A stretch of DNA of 15,545 nucleotides from Enterococcus_E cecorum_C (lineage in GTDB: Bacteria > Bacillota > Bacilli > Lactobacillales > Enterococcaceae), in the NCBI RefSeq assembly GCF_052119425.1, contig NZ_JBQKFH010000044.1:1-15545 (forward strand), given 5' to 3'. Of this stretch, positions 1 to 7,097 are shown piece after piece. A program made the position numbers and the translations under genes. Position 1 is the stretch's first letter. Each line of letters opens with the position of its first letter. A model generated the notes under the pieces. The model saw only the letters and a list, made by a program, of their open reading frames with translations, had not been told where the DNA came from and ran no database searches.

Positions 1-1330
1 AATATTGCCAATCATAAATACAATCGTGGAGAATATATGACGCATGTATATATGTATGGTAACAATGGAAAAGTAAAAGCTAAATCATTAGGTTATACAA
101 ACTTACCAGACATCAATACGAAATTAGAAGCCGAAATCAAAAATGTAAATGTTCAAAACGGTAGTTATGACGTAGTTGTAAAAGGACAAATTAGTTCAGG
201 AATCAAAGAAATTTATGTACCAATTTGGTCAGATAAGAAACAAAAAGACATTAAGTGGTATAAAGCAAGTAAACAATCTGATGGTAGCTATCTTGTGCAT
301 ATGAATATTGCCAATCATAAATACAATCGTGGAGAATATATGACACACGTATATATGTATGGTAATAATGGGAAAGTAAAAGCTAAATCATTAGGTTATA
401 CAAACTTACCAGATGTCAATACGAAATTAGAAGCTGAAATTAAGAATATAAATGAGCAAAAGGGAACATACGATGTAGTCATTAATGGTCATATTGATTC
501 AGGAATCAAAGAAATCTATGTTCCAATTTGGTCAGATAAAAAGCAAAAGGACATTAAGTGGTATCAGGCTGAGAAACAACCGAATGGCGTATATATTGTT
601 CATATGGATATAGCCAACCATAAATACAATCGTGGTCAATATATGACGCATGTATATATGTATGGCTATAATGGAAAAGTCAAAGCAAAATCATTAGGAT
701 ATACAGAAATCAAAAATATTCCAAATATATTAAAAGGCAGTATTGTTAATGTTAGCCAAGAAAACAAAAGCTTTGATGTCGAAATAGATGCTTATTCGAA
801 TTCAGGAATCAAAGAAATTTTAGTTCCTATTTGGTCTAAATATGATCAAAGTGATATAAAATGGTATAAAGCTGAAGAGGTTGCAGATGGGAAATGGCAT
901 GTTCATATGCAAGCAGCTAATCATAAATTTCATTCTGGATCATATACTACACATGTATATATGTATATGAATAATGGAACCAAAAAAGTGATAAATTTGG
1001 GTCAAACTGTATTGAATAATATTGCTGAAATAACTGGTAATGCGGCTAAAATATCAAATATTGACGTCGAAAACGGTAATTATGATGTGTTAATTAAAGT
1101 TAATAGAAATATTGATGTAAGTAAAATCTTAGTCCCTACTTGGTCAGCGACTGACCAATCCGATATTATTTGGCATGAAGCAAAAAATATAGGTGATGGC
1201 TTTTATAAAGCACACATTTCTGTAATGGATCATCAGCTTCTATCCGGAACATATAGATCTGATGTTTATATTTATCAAAACGGAAATAAGAAAACAATTG
1301 GACTATCAGCTGGGAATGTCAACCTCACTA
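1..1330 (+). repeat. In-frame tandem repeats, 303-bp period (GBS Bsp-like units)
   Basis: The block encoding (N/D)IANHKYNRG begins at 1, 304 and 607, and its divergent equivalent at 910, giving exact 303-bp steps (101 codons). The last unit is equivalent at 1219, a 309-bp step with two extra codons. The first two copies are nearly identical: 114 of 120 bases match between 1-120 and 304-423. Copies nearer the GH25 domain are more diverged. The pattern fits recent duplication or homogenisation on the N-terminal side and older units on the C-terminal side. Repeat number could vary between strains. Confidence 0.9.
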
Positions 1331-1944
1331 AACCATATAAGATAATTGATATTTCAGAACATCAGAAACCTGAGTTAATCGATTACGATGAATTGTCAAA
1401 ACATATTCGAGGAGCAATAGTTCGCATTCAATATGGTCAAAATTATGTTGATAAGTACTATGAAAAACATATTGAAGAACTTAGAAAACGGAATATTCCA
1501 ATAGCTGTGTACGCTTGGGTTAGAGGACAAAATTATGATCAAATGGTTAATGAAGCAAGGTTATTCTATAGTAGAGCTCACCGGTTTAATCCTTCATTTT
1601 GGTGGTTAGATGTAGAAGAAGCCGGTTTAATGTCACAAGCAAATAATAATGTTCGAAGTGGTGTTGAATTATATCGCTCCACATTATCTGATTTAGGTGC
1701 AAAAAATATAGGCTTGTACATTGGGAATGACAAGTTTAAGCAATTTAATGTTGATACAAGCAAGTTTCAAGGTTTATGGATTCCAACATATGGCTTAGAT
1801 AATGGTTTATATCAGGGTTATAATCCCACAAGCACGAATATTTACGATTTACATCAATATACATCAACTGGAAGAATTAGTGGTTATGGCTATAACTTAG
1901 ATATATCCAGATTGGTGAATAAAAACTTTAATTATTTTTTCTAA
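1..1944 (+). CDS. GBS Bsp-like repeat protein with C-terminal GH25 lysozyme domain (5' end missing)
   Basis: The frame is already open at base 1, so the start, signal peptide and first repeats lie outside the window; the ATG at 37 is inside a repeat and is not the start. The visible 647 residues hold one partial and four full units of about 101 residues, with recurring blocks such as SGIKEIYVPIWS, DIKWY and THVYMY, as in the GBS Bsp-like repeat family. From about residue 446 to the end comes a GH25 (Cellosyl-type) muramidase domain: IDIS with D450, the strand FWWLDVEE with D537 and E539 in the D-x-E catalytic position, and a C-terminal LHQYTSTG...DISRL block. GH25 enzymes cut the MurNAc-GlcNAc bond of peptidoglycan. 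No LPXTG anchor or C-terminal membrane segment is present, so the repeats probably bind the wall (inference). The gene ends 24 bp before a glycosyltransferase gene and may be co-transcribed with it. Confidence 0.9.
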   Translation, partial: NIANHKYNRGEYMTHVYMYGNNGKVKAKSLGYTNLPDINTKLEAEIKNVNVQNGSYDVVVKGQISSGIKEIYVPIWSDKKQKDIKWYKASKQSDGSYLVHMNIANHKYNRGEYMTHVYMYGNNGKVKAKSLGYTNLPDVNTKLEAEIKNINEQKGTYDVVINGHIDSGIKEIYVPIWSDKKQKDIKWYQAEKQPNGVYIVHMDIANHKYNRGQYMTHVYMYGYNGKVKAKSLGYTEIKNIPNILKGSIVNVSQENKSFDVEIDAYSNSGIKEILVPIWSKYDQSDIKWYKAEEVADGKWHVHMQAANHKFHSGSYTTHVYMYMNNGTKKVINLGQTVLNNIAEITGNAAKISNIDVENGNYDVLIKVNRNIDVSKILVPTWSATDQSDIIWHEAKNIGDGFYKAHISVMDHQLLSGTYRSDVYIYQNGNKKTIGLSAGNVNLTKPYKIIDISEHQKPELIDYDELSKHIRGAIVRIQYGQNYVDKYYEKHIEELRKRNIPIAVYAWVRGQNYDQMVNEARLFYSRAHRFNPSFWWLDVEEAGLMSQANNNVRSGVELYRSTLSDLGAKNIGLYIGNDKFKQFNVDTSKFQGLWIPTYGLDNGLYQGYNPTSTNIYDLHQYTSTGRISGYGYNLDISRLVNKNFNYFF

Positions 1945-1968
1945 ATATGATGAAAGGAATATATATAA

Positions 1969-2904
1969 ATGAAAAATAAGAAAGTTGCTGTGTTAATTCC
2001 GTGTTATAACGAAGAATTAACTATTAAAAAGGTGATTAATGATTTTCAGAGAGAATTACCAGATGCAGATATTTATGTGTACGATAATAATTCTACTGAT
2101 TCTACCTATAAAATAGCTGTAGAAGAAGGTGCAATTGTAAAAAAAGAACCACGCCAAGGTAAAGGAAATGTTATTAGACAAATGTTTTTTGATATCGATG
2201 CTGATTACTATCTCATGGTTGATGGTGATGATACGTATCCTGCTGAAGCATGTCACAATTTATTAAAAGGATTAGAAGATGGTTACGATATGGTGATTGG
2301 AGATAGATTATCAAATGGTACCTATTACTCAGAAAATAAGCGCGCTTTTCATGATTTTGGTAATAATTTTGTTAGAGACACTATAAATAGACTGTACAAA
2401 AGTAATATAAAAGATGTTATGACGGGATACAGAGGTTTTAATAAAGTATTTGTCAAAACATTCCCTGTTATGAGTTCAGGCTTTCAAATTGAAACTGAGT
2501 TTACTTTACATGCACTTGATAAAAGATTAAAACTACTAGAACTTCCAATTGATTATCGTGATCGTCCAGAAGGTAGCGTTTCAAAATTAAACACTTATTC
2601 AGATGGTATCAAAGTTGTTTTCACTATCTTTAAAATGTTTAAAGACTATAAACCCATGATTTTCTTTAGTATTTTATTTCTTTTATTTTTTGTATTAAGT
2701 TTACTTGCAGGTATCCCTGTAATTACTGAATTTATGAGAACAAGTTATATTTCAAAAGTTCCTTCAGCATTATTAGCAACTGGACTAATGATAATCTCTT
2801 TTCTATGTTTATTTACCGGAATAATTTTAGATACAGTGGTAATCAATAATAAAAAAGATTATGAATTAAAAATGTACACTGTTTATGAAAAAGAGGAAAA
2901 ATGA
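1969..2904 (+). CDS. Membrane-anchored GT2 glycosyltransferase, polyprenyl-phosphate sugar synthase type (GtrB/DPM1-like)
   Basis: A 311-residue GT-A enzyme. It opens with VAVLIPCYNEE and the acidic strand YVYDNNSTDST (about 37-47), then the metal/nucleotide-binding DGDD (D85, D87, D88), GDR at 111-113, and the TGYRGFNK block (152-159) common in dolichyl/undecaprenyl-phosphate glycosyltransferases. Two hydrophobic segments near the C-terminus (about 230-253 and 264-290) place it in the membrane, as in GtrB/GacI-like proteins. Family knowledge suggests it loads a sugar from a nucleotide donor onto undecaprenyl phosphate; the sugar cannot be read from sequence. AAAGGAA lies upstream of the ATG. 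The stop overlaps the next start (ATGATG at 2901-2906), so the two are translationally coupled, and the next protein is a likely user of the lipid-linked sugar. Confidence 0.88.
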   Translation: MKNKKVAVLIPCYNEELTIKKVINDFQRELPDADIYVYDNNSTDSTYKIAVEEGAIVKKEPRQGKGNVIRQMFFDIDADYYLMVDGDDTYPAEACHNLLKGLEDGYDMVIGDRLSNGTYYSENKRAFHDFGNNFVRDTINRLYKSNIKDVMTGYRGFNKVFVKTFPVMSSGFQIETEFTLHALDKRLKLLELPIDYRDRPEGSVSKLNTYSDGIKVVFTIFKMFKDYKPMIFFSILFLLFFVLSLLAGIPVITEFMRTSYISKVPSALLATGLMIISFLCLFTGIILDTVVINNKKDYELKMYTVYEKEEK

Positions 2905-4853
2905 TGAATGCATTAGGTAATATCTCTAACATTATTAAAAAGTTTCTTGATATATTAATTAAATTTAGATATTTAATTTCTTTAGTATTACTGATTATCT
3001 TAGTGTTTTTCAAAATAAATATGAGTTCTGTTGGATATTGGGATGAGTATTTAAGTGATTTTGAACAAGGAAAATCTACGGGAACAATTTTAGGAGCAGC
3101 TAGACCCATTAGAAGTGATGAATGGCTTGTTCAAACACCCTTTTATCTTTCGCAAACATTTGAAAATTTACCAGTAAACAATGAATTGTATGCAAAAGAT
3201 GGTCAAAATATGATTATTGCATATAATTCTCCTGTAAAAGATATTACGATTATTGGAAAGCCATTTAACTGGGGATTTTTATTCTTAGATAGAGAAAGAG
3301 CTTATTCTTTTTATTGGATTTTTAAATTATTGGCACTATTTTTACTATCTTTTGAATTGTCAATGATTTTGACGCAAAGAAAAAAATATTTGTCTCTTTT
3401 AGCTGCATTCTGGATTACTTACTCGCCTGGCGTCCAATGGTGGTTTATGCAACATTTAGGGGATTTGGTATTCTATACAGTAGCAATTATGGTTGCTAGC
3501 TATCATTTCTTTATGATAAATAGAAAACTGTATCAGAGAGTATTGTTGGCGATTGCACTTGCCATCTCTTCGATAGGATTTATTCTAGTTATATATCCTG
3601 CATTTCAAGTTATGTTTGGATATTTCCTCTTAATGTGGCTTGTTGGATTAATCATCATCTTTAGAAAAACAATAAAATTTGATAAGTGGGATATTATTCT
3701 ACCTGTTTTATCACTTGCTATCATTGGTTTGGTAATGGGACACTTTTATGTTAACTCAAAAGAAAGTCTGAGAGATGTAATGAATACCGTATATCCCGGA
3801 CATAGAGTTTGGACTGGTGGAGTAATTAATACAGATGATATTATTGAGCAAATTTCAAATTGGATAATGCCATATAGAGTAATTGCGCTTGAAGGAAACA
3901 ATAATTGTGAAGCAGCCAGTTTCTATCATTTCTTGCCAATTGTTCTTCCTGGATTATTACTGATTCCTAAAGAAAAGAAAAATAATTTTTATAAACTTTC
4001 CTATATTTTTATTTCTTTTTTAGTATTTGCTGGATTATGGCAATGTATAGGGTTACCACAAAAATTAGCTGAACTGACTATGCTTTCATATACTACAAAT
4101 GCAAGAACTATCGTTGTAATCTCATTTGTATCCATGCTATTTTCTATCTGGTTTATGGGGCGTGTAGTGGATAGTTATGAAGGAAATAGAATCCAAAACT
4201 TTTTACTTAGCGTTGGAATGGTTATGTTTACTGTAATGCTTTACTCAATTTCGCGCTACAATCAGTATTTAACTCGTTATGAAGTTGCTTTGGTTTTATT
4301 AGTAATTTTTGTTCTCTGCTTATTGTTATTGAATAAATACTTTAAGACTTTCGCCCTTTTGATGGGATTAATTATTTTTATTTCTGGCTGTACTGTTAAC
4401 CCTATTGTTTCAGGATTGGGATCAATATATGACAAGAAATTATCTCATGAAATAATGGAGATTTCAAAAAATAATCCAGATGCAATTTGGGCGTCTGAAG
4501 GGATGCTATACAATTTTCTACCCGCACTAGGAGTAAAAACAATTAATTCTGTACGTTTTTATCCAGATCTTGATTTAATGCAAGAAATATCAAATGATAA
4601 TTCAAAAGAGGATGAATTTGTATATAATAGATATCAACACATGCATATTGAAGTTACGAATTCAAAAACACAATTTAATCTAGTTCAATTAGATGTGACA
4701 GTTATTAATTTGAATAGTAAAAAGTTGAAAGATATCGGATGTAAATATATTGTCTCTCAAAGAGATTTAGCACAATTAAATACAAATGATGTGAAATTTA
4801 ATGCGGTTACTTCTCCAGATAATAATGGATATAGAATTTTTAGTATTAAATAG
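2901..4853 (+). CDS. Polytopic membrane protein, GT-C-like glycosyltransferase (DUF7657-type)
   Basis: A 650-residue protein with roughly a dozen hydrophobic segments. A first membrane helix (about 22-38) is followed by an acidic external loop with WDE (47-49) and RSDEW (71-75), then helices to about residue 505 and a soluble C-terminal domain of about 145 residues. An acidic first loop and an extracytoplasmic C-terminal domain are the usual plan of GT-C enzymes that use lipid-phosphate sugars. The IRSDEW and YPG...GG (about 298-307) blocks resemble a family of large membrane proteins in Gram-positive surface-polysaccharide loci; I recognise the type, not a named gene. It overlaps the GT2 gene upstream, which fits a donor-synthase and transferase pair. 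Start choice: AGAGGA at 2892-2897 sits 3 bases before ATG 2901 and 6 before ATG 2904, so 2904 may be the true start. A terminator follows about 50 bp downstream. Confidence 0.75.
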   Translation: MMNALGNISNIIKKFLDILIKFRYLISLVLLIILVFFKINMSSVGYWDEYLSDFEQGKSTGTILGAARPIRSDEWLVQTPFYLSQTFENLPVNNELYAKDGQNMIIAYNSPVKDITIIGKPFNWGFLFLDRERAYSFYWIFKLLALFLLSFELSMILTQRKKYLSLLAAFWITYSPGVQWWFMQHLGDLVFYTVAIMVASYHFFMINRKLYQRVLLAIALAISSIGFILVIYPAFQVMFGYFLLMWLVGLIIIFRKTIKFDKWDIILPVLSLAIIGLVMGHFYVNSKESLRDVMNTVYPGHRVWTGGVINTDDIIEQISNWIMPYRVIALEGNNNCEAASFYHFLPIVLPGLLLIPKEKKNNFYKLSYIFISFLVFAGLWQCIGLPQKLAELTMLSYTTNARTIVVISFVSMLFSIWFMGRVVDSYEGNRIQNFLLSVGMVMFTVMLYSISRYNQYLTRYEVALVLLVIFVLCLLLLNKYFKTFALLMGLIIFISGCTVNPIVSGLGSIYDKKLSHEIMEISKNNPDAIWASEGMLYNFLPALGVKTINSVRFYPDLDLMQEISNDNSKEDEFVYNRYQHMHIEVTNSKTQFNLVQLDVTVINLNSKKLKDIGCKYIVSQRDLAQLNTNDVKFNAVTSPDNNGYRIFSIK

Positions 4854-4900
4854 TTTGAAGTATATGATGGGGTGTTCAAATATCAATAGATAATGTAGTG

Positions 4901-4937
4901 AAATAAGAGTTAGTGATGGCTAACTCTTATTTTTTTA
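4901..4937 (+). terminator. Rho-independent terminator after the GT2/GT-C genes
   Basis: A perfect 13-bp stem (4901-4913 with 4920-4932) carries a 6-base TGATGG loop and runs straight into a T tract ending at 4937. It separates the left unit from the ABC-transporter operon. Confidence 0.92.
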
Positions 4938-4977
4938 CTAATATGTTTGAATAAGAATAATTTAAGTATTTCTTTAC

Positions 4978-5017
4978 ACTTATTGAATACCAATAAGTAT
5001 TCTAGTATACTTATTGA
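4978..5017. repeat. Three half-sites (ACTTATTG / CAATAAGT) over the promoter, operator-like
   Basis: ACTTATTGA occurs at 4978-4986 and again at 5009-5017, 31 bases apart (about three helical turns). Between them lies the inverted copy CAATAAGT at 4991-4998. The second and third copies form a 10-bp perfect inverted repeat (4991-5000 with 5007-5016) around TCTAGT that covers the -10 element; the first copy overlaps the -35. This placement suits a repressor site, but no regulator gene is visible nearby, so function is inferred from position only. Confidence 0.5.
4983..5011 (+). promoter_or_regulatory. Sigma-A-type promoter of the polysaccharide ABC-transporter operon
   Basis: TTGAAT (4983-4988) and TATACT (5006-5011) are separated by 17 bases, a good match to the housekeeping consensus. 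It lies just after the terminator and about 40 bp before the permease start, which has AAGGAG at 5040-5045 as ribosome binding site. TTTACA at 4973 is a poorer alternative -35, because it lacks a good -10 at proper spacing. Confidence 0.7.
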
Positions 5018-5052
5018 GTTAGGTTAATACAGAATTGTTAAGGAGATAAGCA

Positions 5053-5850
5053 ATGTTTAATAGAAGAAATAGAATTTTATTAAAGGAATTGGTTCGTACA
5101 GATTTTAAGCTTCGCTATCAAGGTAGTGTCATTGGATACATATGGTCTGTACTAAAACCTCTTATGCTATTTGCAGTAATGTATGTAGTATTTATTTATT
5201 TTTTAAGATTTGGCCAAGATGTTCCTCATTTTGCAGTTGCATTATTATTGGGGATGGTAATTTGGAGTTTCTTTACGGAAACTACAAGCTTAGGAATGCA
5301 ATCAATTGTTGTTCGAGGTGACTTGTTAAGAAAGTTAAGTTTTCCAACTGAAATAATAGTGTTGTCTATTACAATAAATGCATTAATTAACTTATTGATA
5401 AGCTTAATCATTGTATTTATTTTCGGTCTAATTAATAAAGTTGAAGTTTCATCGATGATTTTGACGTTACCTCTTCTTTTAATTGAATTGTTTGCATTTT
5501 CGTTAGGTGTTGCTTTTATATTAGCAACAATCTATGTACGGTTTAGAGATATTGGCCCAATTTGGGAAGTCCTACTTCAAATTGGAATGTACATGACACC
5601 AATTATTTATCCAGTTTCATTAGTAATGAATATTAATACACGTGCAGCAAAACTATTGATGTTGAATCCGATGGCCCAAATTATTCAAGATATACGTCAT
5701 TTTGGGACAAGTCCTGTGAATATCACTGTATGGCAACTGATAGAAAATAAGTGGATTGCTTGTATTCCTTATATAATCCCTTTTATTACATTATTTGTCG
5801 GATACTACATTTTTAATAAAAATTCTAAAAAATTTGCGGAGATTGTTTAA
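5053..5850 (+). CDS. ABC-2 type polysaccharide export permease (RgpC/TagG/Wzm-like; EpaL-like)
   Basis: A 265-residue membrane protein of normal length for the family, with about six hydrophobic segments. The N-terminal cytoplasmic block ELVRTDFKLRYQGSVIGY followed by IWSVLKPLM is characteristic of O-antigen, teichoic acid and rhamnan ABC exporters; YVRFRDIGPIWEVLLQ and MTPIIYP (about 162-191) are further family blocks. It forms the membrane channel that moves a lipid-linked polysaccharide across the cytoplasmic membrane, powered by the ATPase encoded 2 bp downstream. The order permease, ATPase, large GT2 matches rgpC/rgpD in streptococci and epaL/epaM/epaN in enterococci. It is the first gene after the promoter at 4983-5011, with AAGGAG seven bases before the ATG. 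Confidence 0.9.
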   Translation: MFNRRNRILLKELVRTDFKLRYQGSVIGYIWSVLKPLMLFAVMYVVFIYFLRFGQDVPHFAVALLLGMVIWSFFTETTSLGMQSIVVRGDLLRKLSFPTEIIVLSITINALINLLISLIIVFIFGLINKVEVSSMILTLPLLLIELFAFSLGVAFILATIYVRFRDIGPIWEVLLQIGMYMTPIIYPVSLVMNINTRAAKLLMLNPMAQIIQDIRHFGTSPVNITVWQLIENKWIACIPYIIPFITLFVGYYIFNKNSKKFAEIV

Positions 5851-5852
5851 TT

Positions 5853-7097
5853 ATGAATAATGATATAGCTGTTAAAATAAATCATGTTGAAAAATCTTTT
5901 AAACTTCCTACTGAAAGTTCAACAAGCTTAAAGAGAACTATTGTAAATTATTTTAAAGGAATAAAAGGCTATAGAACGCAAGAAGTATTGCGTGATATTT
6001 CTTTTGAAGTTAAAAAAGGAGATTTTTTTGGAATTGTTGGTAGAAATGGTAGTGGGAAATCTACATTATTAAAAATAATATCACAAATATATGTTCCAGA
6101 AAAAGGATCAGTAGAAGTAAATGGTAAATTAGTCTCTTTTATTGAACTAGGTGTAGGGTTTAACCCAGAACTTACAGGAAAAGAAAATGTTTATTTGAAC
6201 GGTGCCATGTTGGGGTTTTCAGAAAAAGAAATAGATGAAATGTATGATGATATTGTTTCTTTTTCTGAACTTAAAGATTTTATGAATCAAAAATTAAAGA
6301 ATTATTCTAGCGGTATGCAGGTAAGATTAGCTTTTGCTGTTGCGATTCAGGCTAAAAGTGATATTTTGGTATTAGATGAAATATTAGCTGTTGGAGATGA
6401 AGCTTTCCAGAGAAAATGTAATGATTATTTTCTAAAAGCAAAAGAAGAAGAAAAAACTATAATTTTAGTTACACATGCAATGGAATCCGTTAGAAAATAC
6501 TGTAATAAGGCAGTATTGATAGATAAGGGAAAAGTAAAAGTGATTGGAACACCAAATGAAGTTGCTGATCAATATTCTTTAGATAACGCATTATCAACTG
6601 ATTCGGCGACTGTAATTGATTCACATGAGGATGAAATACAAGAGACTGAGAGTACAAAAAAAGATACTGAAAATAATGAAACTCCAATTACTAATTTAGA
6701 AGTGAAATTACTATCCGAGTCTATTGTAACGGAAGAAAATCCATTTGTTGAATTTAAAGTTAAATATGATGTTGTTGAAGATGTAGAAACTTATATTGCA
6801 TTTTCAATTACAGACATTGATAGAAATGTTTGGTTATATAATGATAATTCTTCTGATAGGATGACAAAAGGCAAAGGTGTTAAAGAGCAAACTTACAAAT
6901 TAGAGCTTGATACTGTTAATCATTGTAACCTTTCAATAAATGTTTCTATACGAAATAATCAAGATGTTCCGATTGCATTTGCTTCTCAGAAAGAAACGCC
7001 AATTTTGGTTGTGTCCGATAAAAGTAATTCAAACAAGAGATTGAGAATATCGAGTTCTGGAATATTAAAGCGTAAAGGAGATTGGCTTGGTGAGTAA
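5853..7097 (+). CDS. ABC transporter ATPase with Wzt-type C-terminal domain (RgpD/TagH-like; EpaM-like)
   Basis: A 414-residue protein. The N-terminal ATPase shows Walker A GRNGSGKST (63-71), the signature YSSGMQVRLAFA (151-162), Walker B ILVLDEILAVGD (171-182) and switch His208. The LRDISFEVKKGDFFGIVG and ELGVGFNPELTG blocks are typical of polysaccharide exporters. After residue 245 comes a low-complexity acidic and Ser/Thr-rich linker (about 246-278), then about 130 residues that look like a beta-sandwich of the Wzt C-terminal type. In Wzt proteins that domain binds the finished glycan end and decides which polymer is exported; here this is inferred from position and length. The gene starts 2 bp after the permease stop, with GGAG inside the end of the permease gene, so the pair is co-translated. 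Its 3' end overlaps the likely start of the GT2 gene. Confidence 0.9.
   Translation: MNNDIAVKINHVEKSFKLPTESSTSLKRTIVNYFKGIKGYRTQEVLRDISFEVKKGDFFGIVGRNGSGKSTLLKIISQIYVPEKGSVEVNGKLVSFIELGVGFNPELTGKENVYLNGAMLGFSEKEIDEMYDDIVSFSELKDFMNQKLKNYSSGMQVRLAFAVAIQAKSDILVLDEILAVGDEAFQRKCNDYFLKAKEEEKTIILVTHAMESVRKYCNKAVLIDKGKVKVIGTPNEVADQYSLDNALSTDSATVIDSHEDEIQETESTKKDTENNETPITNLEVKLLSESIVTEENPFVEFKVKYDVVEDVETYIAFSITDIDRNVWLYNDNSSDRMTKGKGVKEQTYKLELDTVNHCNLSINVSIRNNQDVPIAFASQKETPILVVSDKSNSNKRLRISSSGILKRKGDWLGE

Noticed and set aside
37..39. ATG 37 as the start of the GH25 gene
   Set aside because: The frame is open from base 1 and this ATG is an internal repeat Met that recurs every 303 bp.
1..1330. Regular repeats as a CRISPR array
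   Set aside because: The 303-bp units are coding, in frame and without unique spacers.
2843..3109. Minus-strand open frames such as 2843-3109, 7710-8045 and 12055-12378
   Set aside because: They lie wholly opposite well-supported genes, lack ribosome binding sites and resemble no protein family I know.
7087..7089. TTG 7087 as the start of the three-domain glycosyltransferase
   Set aside because: GTG 7090 has better spacing from AAAGGAG and is a more common start codon; ATG 7099 remains possible.
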